Assembly (NCBI RefSeq): GCF_002896965.1
Contig: NZ_LYMM01000041.1
Coordinates: 1-63,618, forward strand
Direction: 5' to 3'
DNA length: 63,618 bases
Origin: Novosphingobium guangzhouense
Lineage (GTDB): Bacteria; Pseudomonadota; Alphaproteobacteria; Sphingomonadales; Sphingomonadaceae
Position 1 is the stretch's first letter; each line of letters starts with the position of its first letter. The notes beneath the pieces are model-generated. The model worked only from the letters and a program-made list of their open reading frames with translations, was not told where the DNA came from and ran no database searches. Below are positions 23,026 through 32,009 of the stretch, in pieces. Position numbers and translations under genes: made by a program.

Positions 23026-24185
23026 CGTCGTCCCCAGACCTCCGGGCTCATCCGCGCCGAGACATAGCGCGGCAGCCCGGCGCCCGAGCCGACGACGAGA
23101 AAGGCAAACAGCGCCAGGATCGATCCAAGAGATGCGAGCACGGGTGCGCCGATCATCCATTGCTCCGCGACCAGCCGCGCGAAGCGGGTAAAAGGCAGCA
23201 GCGCGCTCCATAGCCGGGCGAAGGCGGAGGCCGACTCGATCGGGAAGATCGCCCCGGCGAAGGCGAAGGAAGCGCCCGCATAGAGGGCGGTCATCGACAG
23301 CGCCTGCCCCATGGAAAGGGTGGCCCCGACGATGAACAAGGCCATGCCCGCATAGGCGAGATAGAGGGCGAGATAGCCGCCCATCAGCATCGCCACGCTC
23401 CCTTGCACGGGCCAGCCCCGGTAGACCGCGAGATAGCCGGTCGCAAGCGCCCCCCAGAGCAGGAAGATGAGGATATAGGGCGCGATCTTGCCGGCGACGG
23501 CGGCGACCGCCTCGCCTCGAGGCCCTGCAAGCCATGCTCCGATGGTCCCGTCCCGCAGCTCGCGACCGAGCGCGCTCACGACCGCGATCATGAACAGCAG
23601 GTGCAGGAGTGCGGGGTGGATCAGGGCGACGAGTTGCAGCTCGTAACTGGCCTGCGGGTTGTAGAGGATCCGGCTCTGCACGCTCACCGGCTGCGGCCGC
23701 ACACGCGCGGGACCGGCGATCGCGGCGCTTTGCTCCCCGGCCAAGGCCTTTGCGTGGGCCTGGACCACGGTGCCGACTTCACGCAACACCGAACCCGAGG
23801 GCGTGGAATAGCTCGCATTGTAGAAGAGGAGGATCTTGCCGGTCTCGCCGCGCAGCACGGTGCGCTCGAGATCACGCGGGATCAGGACCACGGCATAGGC
23901 GGCGTTGGAGCGGACCAGATGCTCGGCCTGTGCCATGTCCGGTGGCCGCGCCGCGACCTTGAGCCCGGGTGACGCCTCCAGCTTGCGGGTGAGGTCGCGC
24001 GCGACGCCGCCGCCGTCCTCGTCGACCACGACGATCGGCAGGTTCCGCATGACGCCTGCCGACAACTGGACCGCGACGATCGCCAGCAGCAGCAGAGGCA
24101 GCCAGGTGACCAGCGCCAGATCCCAGACGCTGCCGCGCAGGAAGGCGGTTTCGCGCCGGGCGCTATCGACGAAGGCCCGGATCAT
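23022..24185 (-). CDS. ABC-2 type membrane permease (first)
   Basis: This 387-aa permease is homologous in layout to its downstream partner: N-terminal helix (VTWLPLLLLAIVAVQLSAGV), an extracytoplasmic domain with NLPIVVVDEDGGGVARDLTR, and a C-terminal membrane block (LIHPALLHLLFMIAVVSALG; FAGAIFPIESASAFARLWSA). Together they would form a heterodimeric export channel docked to the HlyD adaptor. ATGA overlaps join it to the adaptor upstream and to the second permease downstream. ABC-2 permeases normally need an ATPase, which is missing here. Confidence 0.8.
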   Translation of the reverse strand: MIRAFVDSARRETAFLRGSVWDLALVTWLPLLLLAIVAVQLSAGVMRNLPIVVVDEDGGGVARDLTRKLEASPGLKVAARPPDMAQAEHLVRSNAAYAVVLIPRDLERTVLRGETGKILLFYNASYSTPSGSVLREVGTVVQAHAKALAGEQSAAIAGPARVRPQPVSVQSRILYNPQASYELQLVALIHPALLHLLFMIAVVSALGRELRDGTIGAWLAGPRGEAVAAVAGKIAPYILIFLLWGALATGYLAVYRGWPVQGSVAMLMGGYLALYLAYAGMALFIVGATLSMGQALSMTALYAGASFAFAGAIFPIESASAFARLWSALLPFTRFARLVAEQWMIGAPVLASLGSILALFAFLVVGSGAGLPRYVSARMSPEVWGRR

Positions 24186-25219
24186 TGCGGCCAGTCGAAC
24201 AGGACCGTCATGCCGGGGCGCAGCCCATCGACCCGCGACACGGGCGACAGGCGCACGTCAAAGCTCTTCACGTCAAAGCCGCTCGACTGGCGGGTCGCGC
24301 GCCATGTCGCGAAATCGCCGGCGGGCGCGATGTAGAAGACCCGAAACTGGGCGCAACGATCGCCGAGCGCAGGTATGCGGCCGGTCAGGACCCGTCCCCG
24401 GCGGATCGCACTGAACTGATCTTCTCTCAGGGTGAGCGTCACCCAGGGATGATCGATGTCGGTCAGGACGAAGACGGGAAATCCCTGCGGCACGAGTTCG
24501 CCCGACTGCGCCAGCCTGCGTCCGATCTCACCGTCCGACGGCGCGAACACCCGGGTTTCCTTCTCGGCCGCCTCGACTTCGGCCAGGGCGCCGCGCGCCT
24601 GGCGCACCTGTCCGCTCGCGGCCTGCCGATCCTGTCGCCGCGCCCCGGCCAGCGCCAGATCATATTGCGCGCGCGCCGCTCGGGCCGCTTCATTGGAGGC
24701 CAGGGCGTTTGCGCGGCTCTCGTCGCGTTTCTGCCCCGCCAGCACACCCTGTTCAAAGAGGCGCTCGGTGCGCTGATAGGTGGTCTGGGCGAGGTCCGCC
24801 GCCGCCTGCGCGCGTCGCCACTGGGCCTCGGCAGCCCGGATATCCTCCGGCCGTGCGCCTTCATCGGCCTTGTCCGCATTCGCCTGCGCGGCGGCGAGCG
24901 CGCCGCCGGCCTGTTCGGAGCGGGCTTCGACCTCGGGACTGTCGAGCGTATAGAGCAGCTGTCCCGTCTTCACCGGCTGGCCTTCCTCGACATGAAAGGC
25001 CGTGATCCGAGCCGAGACCTTGCTCGTGATCCGCAGTTCGCGGGCCTCGACCATGCCCTGGAGCTGATCGGGAACCGGGCGATAGGCCAGCCAGAGACCG
25101 AGGCCGAGAATGACCACGACGAGGAAAGCAATGAGCGGCAGCAACTTGCGCTTCCGCCCGGTCGGAACCGGCGGAGCCGTCTCGTCCGGGGTGACCAGGG
25201 TTTCCGATGTGGCGGTCAT
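24182..25219 (-). CDS. HlyD-family periplasmic adaptor
   Basis: This membrane-fusion protein (345 aa) links inner-membrane permeases to the TolC-like channel. It has an N-terminal anchor (KLLPLIAFLVVVILGLGLWL, about residues 24-43), the first lipoyl half-motif (ISAFHVEEGQPVKTGQLLYT-like), a long Ala/Arg/Gln-rich coiled coil (residues about 85-205) and the second lipoyl half (VFAPSDGEIGRRLAQSGELV), then a beta-barrel region. It resembles YhiI/YbhG adaptors. ATGA overlaps on both sides make the operon tight. Confidence 0.88.
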   Translation of the reverse strand: MTATSETLVTPDETAPPVPTGRKRKLLPLIAFLVVVILGLGLWLAYRPVPDQLQGMVEARELRITSKVSARITAFHVEEGQPVKTGQLLYTLDSPEVEARSEQAGGALAAAQANADKADEGARPEDIRAAEAQWRRAQAAADLAQTTYQRTERLFEQGVLAGQKRDESRANALASNEAARAARAQYDLALAGARRQDRQAASGQVRQARGALAEVEAAEKETRVFAPSDGEIGRRLAQSGELVPQGFPVFVLTDIDHPWVTLTLREDQFSAIRRGRVLTGRIPALGDRCAQFRVFYIAPAGDFATWRATRQSSGFDVKSFDVRLSPVSRVDGLRPGMTVLFDWPQ

Positions 25220-26586
25220 GGCGTGACCCTTTCACCCTGGTCGATATAGTCCGGCAATGTGGCGATCTGACCGCTGACGTGGAGAAGCTGGGCGAGCGCG
25301 ACAACGAAATCATATCCGGCCTGGGCGCGCTGGATCCGGGAGCGGGCAAGACCGAGCTGCGCATCGATCACGTCGAGCGAGGTTGTCTGCTGCTCCTGAT
25401 AGCCGAGGGTCTGGACCCGCAGATTCTCCTGCGCCGCAGTGATGGCCGTGTCGGTCAGCTCAAACCGCCGTCGCGCGGCTTCCGCATCGTTCCAGGACCG
25501 CGTGACGCCGATTTCGATCTGGGTGCGGGCTTCGCGCAGGCCCGCATTGGCTTGCGTCACCGTTTCCCGCGCGGCCTGCACCGCTTGCGAGCGGCCCACA
25601 CCGGAGAAGAGCGTGTAGCGCAGCCCGACGCCCACCGACCAGTCGGGATCGGTCAACAGCGTGTCGCGCCGATCGAAATTATACTGGGCGAAGCCATAGA
25701 TCGTAGGCCGGAGCTTGGCGCGCTGAAGGGCCACCCCCGCTTCAGCCTGGTCTTCCAGCGCGCCGAGCCGATCCAGTTGGGGATGGGCGCGCAGGGCCGC
25801 GTCCACATAGGTGTCGAGCGAACGGAGCGGCTGACGGATCACGAAGATCGGGGAGACGGGATCGACGCCGGACGGCGCCCGCAGCGCGCCGGCAAGCGCT
25901 ACCTGCGCACTCGCGAGATCGGCCTGCGCCTTTTCCAGTTCGCGCGCGGCGTCGTCGCGCGCTACCTGCGCCTGGAGGCGTTGGGCCCGGCTTATGAACC
26001 CTTCCTGTTCGAGCTTGAGGGCGTCCGCGACATGCCGCTCTAATCCCGCAAGCGCATCACGGCGAACATCGCGCACGCGCTCGAGCAACTGCTGGCCGAA
26101 ATAGAGCTGGGTCATCTGCAACAGACCGTTGTCGATGACGATCTGGCGTTCGGCGCGCGACTGTCCCAGTTGCGCCGCGGCGCCCGCCTGGGCGGCGGGA
26201 ATCTGGCCGCCGGAATAGAGCGGCAGCGTCGCCGTCACGATCGGCCGGGTGCTGGTGCGCTCGATCTCGAAGCGCAGGGGGTCAGAGATGGAATAATCCT
26301 GGGCCACGTCCGCCAGCGGGCCGAGCGGCAGATAGAGGGTTTTCTGATAGCGGATCATCTGTCCTTCGAACTCGACGGTCGGACGCCGCAACGTGCTCGT
26401 GGAGCCTTTCTGGGCCTCCTTGCTGCGCACATCGGCGTCGGCGCCCTGGATCGCGTCCGACCGCTCGAGCAGCCTCGCCTGGGCGCTTCGATAATCGAGA
26501 TCAAGCCTGTCGATCGTTTGCGCCTGCGCGCCCTGACAGACCGCAGTCGCCAGCGCGGCAACCAGCATCGAACATCGCAAGGTCAT
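25216..26586 (-). CDS. TolC-family outer-membrane efflux protein
   Basis: This 456-aa outer-membrane channel is the first gene of the efflux operon. Start ATG 26586 gives a signal peptide (MTLRCSMLVAALATAVCQGAQA) with AGGAG 9 nt upstream; longer frames into the TetR region are rejected. The two OEP repeats are visible as long alpha-helical stretches (SRAERQIVIDNGLLQMTQLY; RAQVARDDAARELEKAQADL; ARTQIEIGVTRSWNDAEAAR). The stop overlaps the adaptor start (ATGA). It is divergent from a TetR gene whose promoter region it shares. Confidence 0.85.
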   Translation of the reverse strand: MTLRCSMLVAALATAVCQGAQAQTIDRLDLDYRSAQARLLERSDAIQGADADVRSKEAQKGSTSTLRRPTVEFEGQMIRYQKTLYLPLGPLADVAQDYSISDPLRFEIERTSTRPIVTATLPLYSGGQIPAAQAGAAAQLGQSRAERQIVIDNGLLQMTQLYFGQQLLERVRDVRRDALAGLERHVADALKLEQEGFISRAQRLQAQVARDDAARELEKAQADLASAQVALAGALRAPSGVDPVSPIFVIRQPLRSLDTYVDAALRAHPQLDRLGALEDQAEAGVALQRAKLRPTIYGFAQYNFDRRDTLLTDPDWSVGVGLRYTLFSGVGRSQAVQAARETVTQANAGLREARTQIEIGVTRSWNDAEAARRRFELTDTAITAAQENLRVQTLGYQEQQTTSLDVIDAQLGLARSRIQRAQAGYDFVVALAQLLHVSGQIATLPDYIDQGERVTP

Positions 26587-26636
26587 GAAGAACGTCTCCT
26601 GCTCCCGCACGGTAACGTTGACATCCAACCGACTCA

Positions 26637-26650
26637 ATACATATTTGTAT
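26637..26650. promoter_or_regulatory. Candidate TetR operator in divergent promoter
   Basis: ATACA-TATT-TGTAT is a 5+5 dyad between the tolC-type gene (start 26586) and the tetR gene. On the plus strand TTGACA at 26619-26624 and TATTTG at 26642-26647 form a promoter with 17-bp spacing, so a repressor bound to the dyad would cover the -10 of tetR and lie upstream of the efflux operon. Confidence 0.5.
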
Positions 26651-26674
26651 CGAAATGCTCCCGCCCGTGATCCC

Positions 26675-27298
26675 GTGAGCCGCCGCCCGGCACGAACGCG
26701 CCCGACCCGGGCGCAGACCCGGGAGCGCATCCTGGATGGCGCTCTCGAGGCCTTCGCCGAACGTGGCTTCCATGGCTCCACCCAGGAAGATATTTGCGAG
26801 CGCGTCGGTCTGAGCCGGGGGGCCTATAATTCCAGCTTCCGATCCAAGGACGAATTGTTCTTCGCCCTCTATGACCGGGTGATCGAGCGCTTGCAGTCGA
26901 GGCTGGAGGAGGCGACCGCTTGCGCCCTGTCCATGCCCGGCTCGACGGCCGACAATTTCCTCAAGGCCTTTATCGCCAGCTATCCGTTCGATCGGGACTG
27001 GTATCTGCTCCAGGCCGAGTTCGGCCTCTATGCCTTGCGCCATCCTGCCATGGCGAGCCACTATGCCGAACGGCAAGGACGGATCCTCGCCATCATCGAG
27101 GGCGCGCTCGCCGACATCCTTCGCGAGGACTCCCGCATCGTTGCCCGGGGCCTCCCGCGCATCGCGCGACTGATCCTGGCTGTCCACGAGGGAAGCATGT
27201 TCCAGGGCCTGCTCGAACCGCACGAGGTCGCAAGCGGAGAGCTTCTGGACTTTCTCGTGGATCTCATGCTGGCGAGGGCGGCAACGAGAGTCGACTAA
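26675..27298 (+). CDS. TetR/AcrR-family regulator of the efflux operon
   Basis: This 207-aa repressor has an N-terminal helix-turn-helix TRERILDGALEAFAERGFHG followed by STQEDICERVGLSRGAYNSS FRSKDELF-type residues, and an all-helical ligand-binding C-domain. I use GTG 26675, just before the basic RRPARTRPTRAQTRE arm, because the promoter and operator occupy the codons upstream; a longer start at 26585 would be inside the promoter. Being divergent from the TolC/HlyD/permease operon, it probably represses that operon and itself and is released by an exported compound. Confidence 0.85.
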   Translation: MSRRPARTRPTRAQTRERILDGALEAFAERGFHGSTQEDICERVGLSRGAYNSSFRSKDELFFALYDRVIERLQSRLEEATACALSMPGSTADNFLKAFIASYPFDRDWYLLQAEFGLYALRHPAMASHYAERQGRILAIIEGALADILREDSRIVARGLPRIARLILAVHEGSMFQGLLEPHEVASGELLDFLVDLMLARAATRVD

Positions 27299-27374
27299 GA
27301 ATGGATTGCTGATCTTGCCTTGCGGGAGGCCGCGCAACAGCATGCCTGCCTCTATTTGTGACGTGGGAGATCGT

Positions 27375-29726
27375 TTAGTGAAGGAGACCGCGCTGTATCG
27401 CCGTGGCGACGGCCTGGGTGCGCCTGTTGACAGCGAGACACTTGAAGATCGCGCGAAAATGCCATTTTACGCCATCTTCGCCGATACCCAATATGTTGGC
27501 GATCTCCGCGCTCGTAAGACCATCCCGCGCCAGGCCGAGGATATGGAGTTGGCGGCGAGACAGGTCGGATCCTTCGGTATGTTGTGAACTCGGCAAGTGA
27601 TGTTGTGCTGCGGACCGATCAAACCTCGCCTTTACGGCCCATCCCGCGTGAATATGCTCCAGGATATTCCGGAACTCCCGCGCTGTTTCCTTCAGTCCTG
27701 TGCTGTCGCGAATTTCCGAGGCCTCTTCCGCTGACCGTATGGAAAGTTGCAGCGCCTCTTTACGTAGATGCAGCACCGAACGCAGCATGAGGGTTTTGAG
27801 TATGATATGTTGCCATCCTGCCCTGCGGATGCGGGCCAGGATACGGTCCGTCAATTGGCGCGCGAGGTGATCCTTCCCGTCGGCAAGCGCCCGCGTCGCA
27901 GACAGAAGCATGCACTCGACGTCCGCAATGGCGAGGTGAGCCGAAGTGATGGCGTCGTTCCTGGGAATATTGGGGATGGTGACCGATCGACCCGACGCGA
28001 TTTCATGTTCCGCAGTCAGGATATCGGCCATGAGTTGCAGTCGCGGCATGTGGTCGCGTACGGCTTTCACGTTCAGTTCGGTCAGGATTTTTTCGCAGAG
28101 GTCCGCATCTCCGGCCAGACGAGCGGCCCGTAATATGGCCCGTGCCGTATGAATGCGGACGTCGACGATCTGGTCGCAGAAAAGCAACGGCCATTCCAGT
28201 TCTGCCAGAGGCACGCCGCTTTCGGCCAGCACAGCGAGGCGCAATGTTTTCAGCGTCTGCTCGGCGACCGGGGAGACCATATCCGTCAGATGCGCGTCGA
28301 TCCTATTTCGTGCGGGAATGATCTGCCCCTGCGTCAGCAGGAGCAGCACTTCGGCAATCTTTGCCCAGTCGCGGGAAAAGCCCTGATCGGCCAGGGCACA
28401 GGCTTGATCCAGTAGGGGACGTAGTGCCGCGAACTCGGCCGCGTTCGACTGGCTCGCCACGATGCTCGCGAGGCAGGCCAGGGCGGAGGCCTTCATCATC
28501 GGATTTTCCCGGGCGTGCAGCTCGAGCCATTGCCGGCAGAGCATTTCCGCCCGGACGACATCGTCCCTCAGCGCCGCTGTCGTCGCACCGAGCAGCGTCA
28601 GCAATTCCTCATGCGCATCCGTGCGTGACAGCAACTTCAAAAGGTGCGTCGCCCCTGCATGCTGCTGCTGGAAGGAAAGGGCCCATATCTTTCCCAGGCC
28701 AGCCATGGGATTGGTCAGCAACGCTGTGTCGGGCACGCCCTCGAGCCAATGGGCCAACTCATCGATACGGCCTTGTCGCAGGGCGACATCCATGACGATC
28801 TCACCGCCCAGCCCCCGCGCCCAGGCCGGATCGCCGGCCCGCAGCGAAAGCGCTATCGTTTGCGCTGGCCGGCCGGCGCGCCAGTGATGAAAAGCCGCAC
28901 GTTTTAGAAGATGGCTTGGAGAGGAACGAAGCTGCGACTGTCCGCTCAAGGCAAGATGGTGTCGCAGCGCCGGATTGAGCGCAAACATTCCGTCACTGTC
29001 CGGCCTCAATAGGAGGCATTCGCGTTGCGCACGTGCGATCCATTGCGCGCCGTCGTGGACGCGCAGGGCAAAATCGTGGCTTTCGGCATCGAGGGGAGCG
29101 ATTAATGCCGCCTTTTTCAGCCATGTGCGCAGAGCGGGCGATAAGGGCGCCAACACCATCTGATCGAGATAACAGATGATCTCGGGCCATAAATGCAGTG
29201 GCTGCATCCGGTAGGATACACGGCCCGCGATGCGGCACAATGCGGGCCAACCCTGTGTGTCCGATATGATCCGGTCGAGGGCTGAAGGGACCCGGATCAA
29301 TTCCTTCAGATCCTGGGCGCGGCAGGCCAGGGCATCGGGGCCGACTTCCTGCCAGTCAGCGTTGAGGACGCCAAATCCCCAGGGGGCGGAGGTTGCAAGG
29401 ACCGCTCGCCAATCATCGGGAAGAGCATCCATCATGTCTCTTGTCAGCGTTTCGAGATGCGGCGCTTCCTGAACATCATCGAGGCAAATAATCCCGGGCC
29501 TGTCCTGATGCCATATCCATTGGAGAATGGACTCGATGTCCGCGGCGGTTCCGGCCTGAAAGGCGAGGCGACGCAGGGTGCCCTTCTTTGTGTCGTCGCT
29601 TGCAAGACTTGCCCAAAGCGCCGGGCGACCAGTGTCCGCCGCCTCCTTCCAACCGGCCGCGAGCGTCGCCGATTTGCCGTAGCCGCAAGGTGCGCGCAGC
29701 AGGCTGACGCGCGCGGTCAATTCCAC
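27375..29726 (-). CDS. LAL/MalT-type LuxR regulator with ATPase domain
   Basis: This large one-component regulator (783 aa or more) has a Walker A (APCGYGKSATLAAGW, about residue 12), Walker B (GIICLDDVQEAP, about residue 80), a helical/TPR middle and a C-terminal LuxR helix-turn-helix (LSRRQLHILGLARDGLTSAE to GIGEDGVKWHF). The first usable codon is GTG 29726, but homology extends upstream in the same frame (PTLLSRLAETALRRVELTAR) to a TAA with only a CTG as possible start. Non-canonical initiation or a small indel is therefore likely. It is divergent from an aldehyde dehydrogenase, with a dyad between them, and probably controls it. The inducer is unknown. Confidence 0.85.
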   Translation of the reverse strand: MELTARVSLLRAPCGYGKSATLAAGWKEAADTGRPALWASLASDDTKKGTLRRLAFQAGTAADIESILQWIWHQDRPGIICLDDVQEAPHLETLTRDMMDALPDDWRAVLATSAPWGFGVLNADWQEVGPDALACRAQDLKELIRVPSALDRIISDTQGWPALCRIAGRVSYRMQPLHLWPEIICYLDQMVLAPLSPALRTWLKKAALIAPLDAESHDFALRVHDGAQWIARAQRECLLLRPDSDGMFALNPALRHHLALSGQSQLRSSPSHLLKRAAFHHWRAGRPAQTIALSLRAGDPAWARGLGGEIVMDVALRQGRIDELAHWLEGVPDTALLTNPMAGLGKIWALSFQQQHAGATHLLKLLSRTDAHEELLTLLGATTAALRDDVVRAEMLCRQWLELHARENPMMKASALACLASIVASQSNAAEFAALRPLLDQACALADQGFSRDWAKIAEVLLLLTQGQIIPARNRIDAHLTDMVSPVAEQTLKTLRLAVLAESGVPLAELEWPLLFCDQIVDVRIHTARAILRAARLAGDADLCEKILTELNVKAVRDHMPRLQLMADILTAEHEIASGRSVTIPNIPRNDAITSAHLAIADVECMLLSATRALADGKDHLARQLTDRILARIRRAGWQHIILKTLMLRSVLHLRKEALQLSIRSAEEASEIRDSTGLKETAREFRNILEHIHAGWAVKARFDRSAAQHHLPSSQHTEGSDLSRRQLHILGLARDGLTSAEIANILGIGEDGVKWHFRAIFKCLAVNRRTQAVATAIQRGLLH

Positions 29727-29801
29727 ACGGCGAAGTGCCGTTTCCGCCAGTCGCGAAAGCAGCGTTGGAGTCCATTCGGTTCCCAGGCATGTCGGGTCGA
29801 T

Positions 29802-29819
29802 ACTACATGTTCGTGTAGT
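29802..29819. promoter_or_regulatory. Dyad between LuxR-type regulator and aldehyde dehydrogenase
   Basis: ACTACA-TGTTCG-TGTAGT is a perfect 6+6 inverted repeat with a 6-bp spacer in the 150-bp divergent region, 60 nt before the aldehyde dehydrogenase start. Its size suits a dimeric LuxR-type helix-turn-helix protein. It is the likely binding site of the adjacent regulator. Confidence 0.45.
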
Positions 29820-29879
29820 TCCTTATTGCTTTTGCGCTCGTAAGACTCGCGCGAAGGTCATGTTTTCGACGAGAATGAA

Positions 29880-31310
29880 ATGATTGAAGAGAGCCATTCG
29901 ATTTCGCAGGAACCCTGTGATGGCCGCCCGGTGGAAATGCTCTTCACCGCGCAAAAGGCAATGTCGGACGAGCGCCGGATGCGCTTTGGCCTTGCTGAAA
30001 GACGCGCTGCGCTGGCGCGCCTCGCGGCTGCCATACGAAAGTTCGAAGGGGAGATCGTCCAGGCCATGGCGACCGACTTCGGCAAGCCGGAGGCCGAAGT
30101 GTTTCTGACGGAAATTCTTCCGGTCATGCAGGAAATCCGCCACAGCCGTCGTAATCTGCGCCGATGGATGCGGCCAGTCCATGTCGGACCGACATTGATC
30201 GGTTTCGGCACGGCCGGACGGATCGTGCCGCAGCCACGCGGCGTGTGCCTTATCATCGCGCCCTGGAATTACCCATTCAATCTCTGCCTGGGGCCGCTTG
30301 TGTCCTGCCTTGCTGCCGGCAACAGCGCTATCCTGAAGCCTTCGGAGATGACACCTGCTACCTCGGGCGTCATCGCGCGGCTGATCGCCGACACATTTCC
30401 GCCAGACTTGGTTACCGTCGCCCTCGGCGGGAAGGAGATGTCTCAGGCCCTGCTCGCGCTGCCCTTCGATCATATCTTCTTCACCGGCAGCCCCGAGGTC
30501 GGGAAAGTCGTAATGCAGGCAGCCTCCCGCCACCTGACCTCCGTTACGCTGGAACTGGGTGGCAAGTCGCCCACGATCGTGGGACCGGATGCCGACATAG
30601 AGACGGCCGCCAGTTGGATCGCCTTCGGCAAATTCTCCAATGCCGGTCAAACCTGCATCGCGCCCGATCATGTGTTCGTCCACGCTTCGATCCGCGACCG
30701 GTTCGTGGAAGCGCTGCGCCGCCGGATCGCCGCCGCTTATGGTTCGGGCATGACGAGCCCCTATCTCGCAAGGATCGTCAATGATCGCCATGCGGACAGA
30801 CTGGGGGGCCTGATTGCGGATGCCCTGGCCAAGGGCGGGCGGATCATTGTCGGCGGCGAAAGGCAGGGAAGGGCGCTGGCGCCCACAGTGCTGGAGGCGA
30901 TCGCTCCCGAGGCGGCGATCGACCATGAGGAGATATTCGGTCCCGTCCTGCCGGTCCTGACCTATGATGACATTGAAACCGTGATCGGTCGGATCAACGC
31001 AAGACCCAAGCCGCTGGCGCTTTATGTGTTCGATCGTGACCGGGCGAGAGTGGATCATATCCTGGCGGCCACGACTTCCGGCAGTGCAGGCGTCAACCTT
31101 ACCATCGTCCAATACGTCCACGATCATCTGCCGTTCGGCGGTGTGAACAATTCCGGGATCGGGGCGGCACATGGCCATCACGGGTTCCGGACTTTCAGTC
31201 ATGAGCGCGCCGTTCTCCAGAACCGCTTCTCCGCTCTGCCTCTCGTCTTTCCTCCCTATTCGGGCCGGGCAGCGCGTCTGATCCGACTTGCCAAACGCTT
31301 TCTGGGGTAA
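29880..31310 (+). CDS. Aldehyde dehydrogenase, coniferyl-aldehyde type
   Basis: This 476-aa NAD(P)-dependent aldehyde dehydrogenase is of the class-3-like group (coniferyl aldehyde/fatty aldehyde). Motifs: IIAPWNYPFNLCLGPLVSCL with ILKPSEMTP, the nucleotide loop FFTGSPEVGKVV, catalytic Glu in TLELGGKSPTIV, nucleophile Cys in SNAGQTCIAPDHVFV, and EIFGPVLPV plus LPFGGVNNSGIG near the end. A hydrophobic-basic C-terminus (AARLIRLAKRFLG) may give membrane contact as in fatty aldehyde dehydrogenases. It is monocistronic, divergent from the LAL regulator. Oxidation of fatty or aromatic aldehydes is inferred. Confidence 0.88.
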   Translation: MIEESHSISQEPCDGRPVEMLFTAQKAMSDERRMRFGLAERRAALARLAAAIRKFEGEIVQAMATDFGKPEAEVFLTEILPVMQEIRHSRRNLRRWMRPVHVGPTLIGFGTAGRIVPQPRGVCLIIAPWNYPFNLCLGPLVSCLAAGNSAILKPSEMTPATSGVIARLIADTFPPDLVTVALGGKEMSQALLALPFDHIFFTGSPEVGKVVMQAASRHLTSVTLELGGKSPTIVGPDADIETAASWIAFGKFSNAGQTCIAPDHVFVHASIRDRFVEALRRRIAAAYGSGMTSPYLARIVNDRHADRLGGLIADALAKGGRIIVGGERQGRALAPTVLEAIAPEAAIDHEEIFGPVLPVLTYDDIETVIGRINARPKPLALYVFDRDRARVDHILAATTSGSAGVNLTIVQYVHDHLPFGGVNNSGIGAAHGHHGFRTFSHERAVLQNRFSALPLVFPPYSGRAARLIRLAKRFLG

Positions 31311-31357
31311 ATCCATGTACGATTATATCACGATAACCGATAGCCTAACTATCTAAA

Positions 31358-31693
31358 TTAACGTGGCTTTTCCTGCCTTCTGGCGGTCGCCAGCATCTCA
31401 CGGCGAAGTATGGCGTTCATGCGGGCTTGGTAGCCCTTACCCTGCGATTTGAGCCAGGCGAGCACATCAGCATCAAGGCGTGCCGTCACCTGCTGCTTGA
31501 TGGGCTTATAGAAGCGCCCACGCTGCCCGTTCCGCCAGAAATCCTCTGTCAGCGCCGGAGAGTCGCTATAGTCGATCCCGCTATCCGGCATCGCCTGCAG
31601 GGCATCCAGTTCGGCCTGTTGCGCTTCGGTCAACGGCGGCAGATTGTCCGGATCGAGTTGGAAACGGACGGTATCAGCGTCTTTCTTCTTCAT
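31358..31693 (-). CDS. brnA: BrnA-family antitoxin
   Basis: This 111-aa antitoxin of the BrnTA type II module has the C-terminal ribbon-helix-helix-like domain KQQVTARLDADVLAWLKSQ and GKGYQARMNAILRREM, the recognisable BrnA signature, and an acidic N-terminal toxin-binding part. Start ATG 31693 (MKKKDADTV) overlaps the toxin gene by 20 nt, the usual brnT-brnA arrangement; a longer frame is excluded because it would run through the toxin. It binds and neutralises BrnT and represses the shared promoter (family knowledge). Confidence 0.85.
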   Translation of the reverse strand: MKKKDADTVRFQLDPDNLPPLTEAQQAELDALQAMPDSGIDYSDSPALTEDFWRNGQRGRFYKPIKQQVTARLDADVLAWLKSQGKGYQARMNAILRREMLATARRQEKPR

Positions 31694-31982
31694 AACGTCG
31701 CCTTTCCGTTCGATCGGCCTTTCGAGCCGAAATGATATGAATGATCTCCACATACTCGCCGTCATCGTCTTGCTCGACGACAGTGTGGGCCACGAGGAGG
31801 AGCAGATGCCCTTCCACGAGGCCCAAGGTTTGCCATCGTCGCTCGCCACCTTCGATCCGATCCTGATCGCTCAGCGCGAAAGGATCTGTGAACGCACGAG
31901 TAGCGATCGCAAAGCTGACGCCGTGCTTCTTCAGATTGCTCTCGGCTTTGGCCGGGTGCCAGGAGAAGCGCATGGATGGCAT
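31674..31982 (-). CDS. brnT: BrnT-family ribonuclease toxin
   Basis: This 102-aa RelE-fold toxin of the BrnT family shows the family core: FSWHPAKAESNLKKHGVSF, ATRAFTDPFALSDQD, GERRWQTLGLVEGHLLLLV and the C-terminal IIHIISARKADRTERRRYEE containing the catalytic ISARKA-x(2)-E-R-R-x-Y box. On the minus strand a good promoter (-35 TTGCGT at 32012-32017, -10 TATATT at 31989-31994, 17-bp spacer) lies just upstream, over the end of the resolvase gene, so the true start may be the second ATG at 31973. It forms an intact TA pair with brnA. Confidence 0.85.
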   Translation of the reverse strand: MPSMRFSWHPAKAESNLKKHGVSFAIATRAFTDPFALSDQDRIEGGERRWQTLGLVEGHLLLLVAHTVVEQDDDGEYVEIIHIISARKADRTERRRYEEERR

Positions 31983-32009
31983 TACGGAAATATAATTATG
32001 TTTTTGTCG

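Noticed and set aside
23026..23535. A longer start for the second ABC permease
   Set aside because: The frame extension runs inside the first permease gene, is Arg-rich and lacks membrane helices; the ATGA overlap at 23025 is the natural start.
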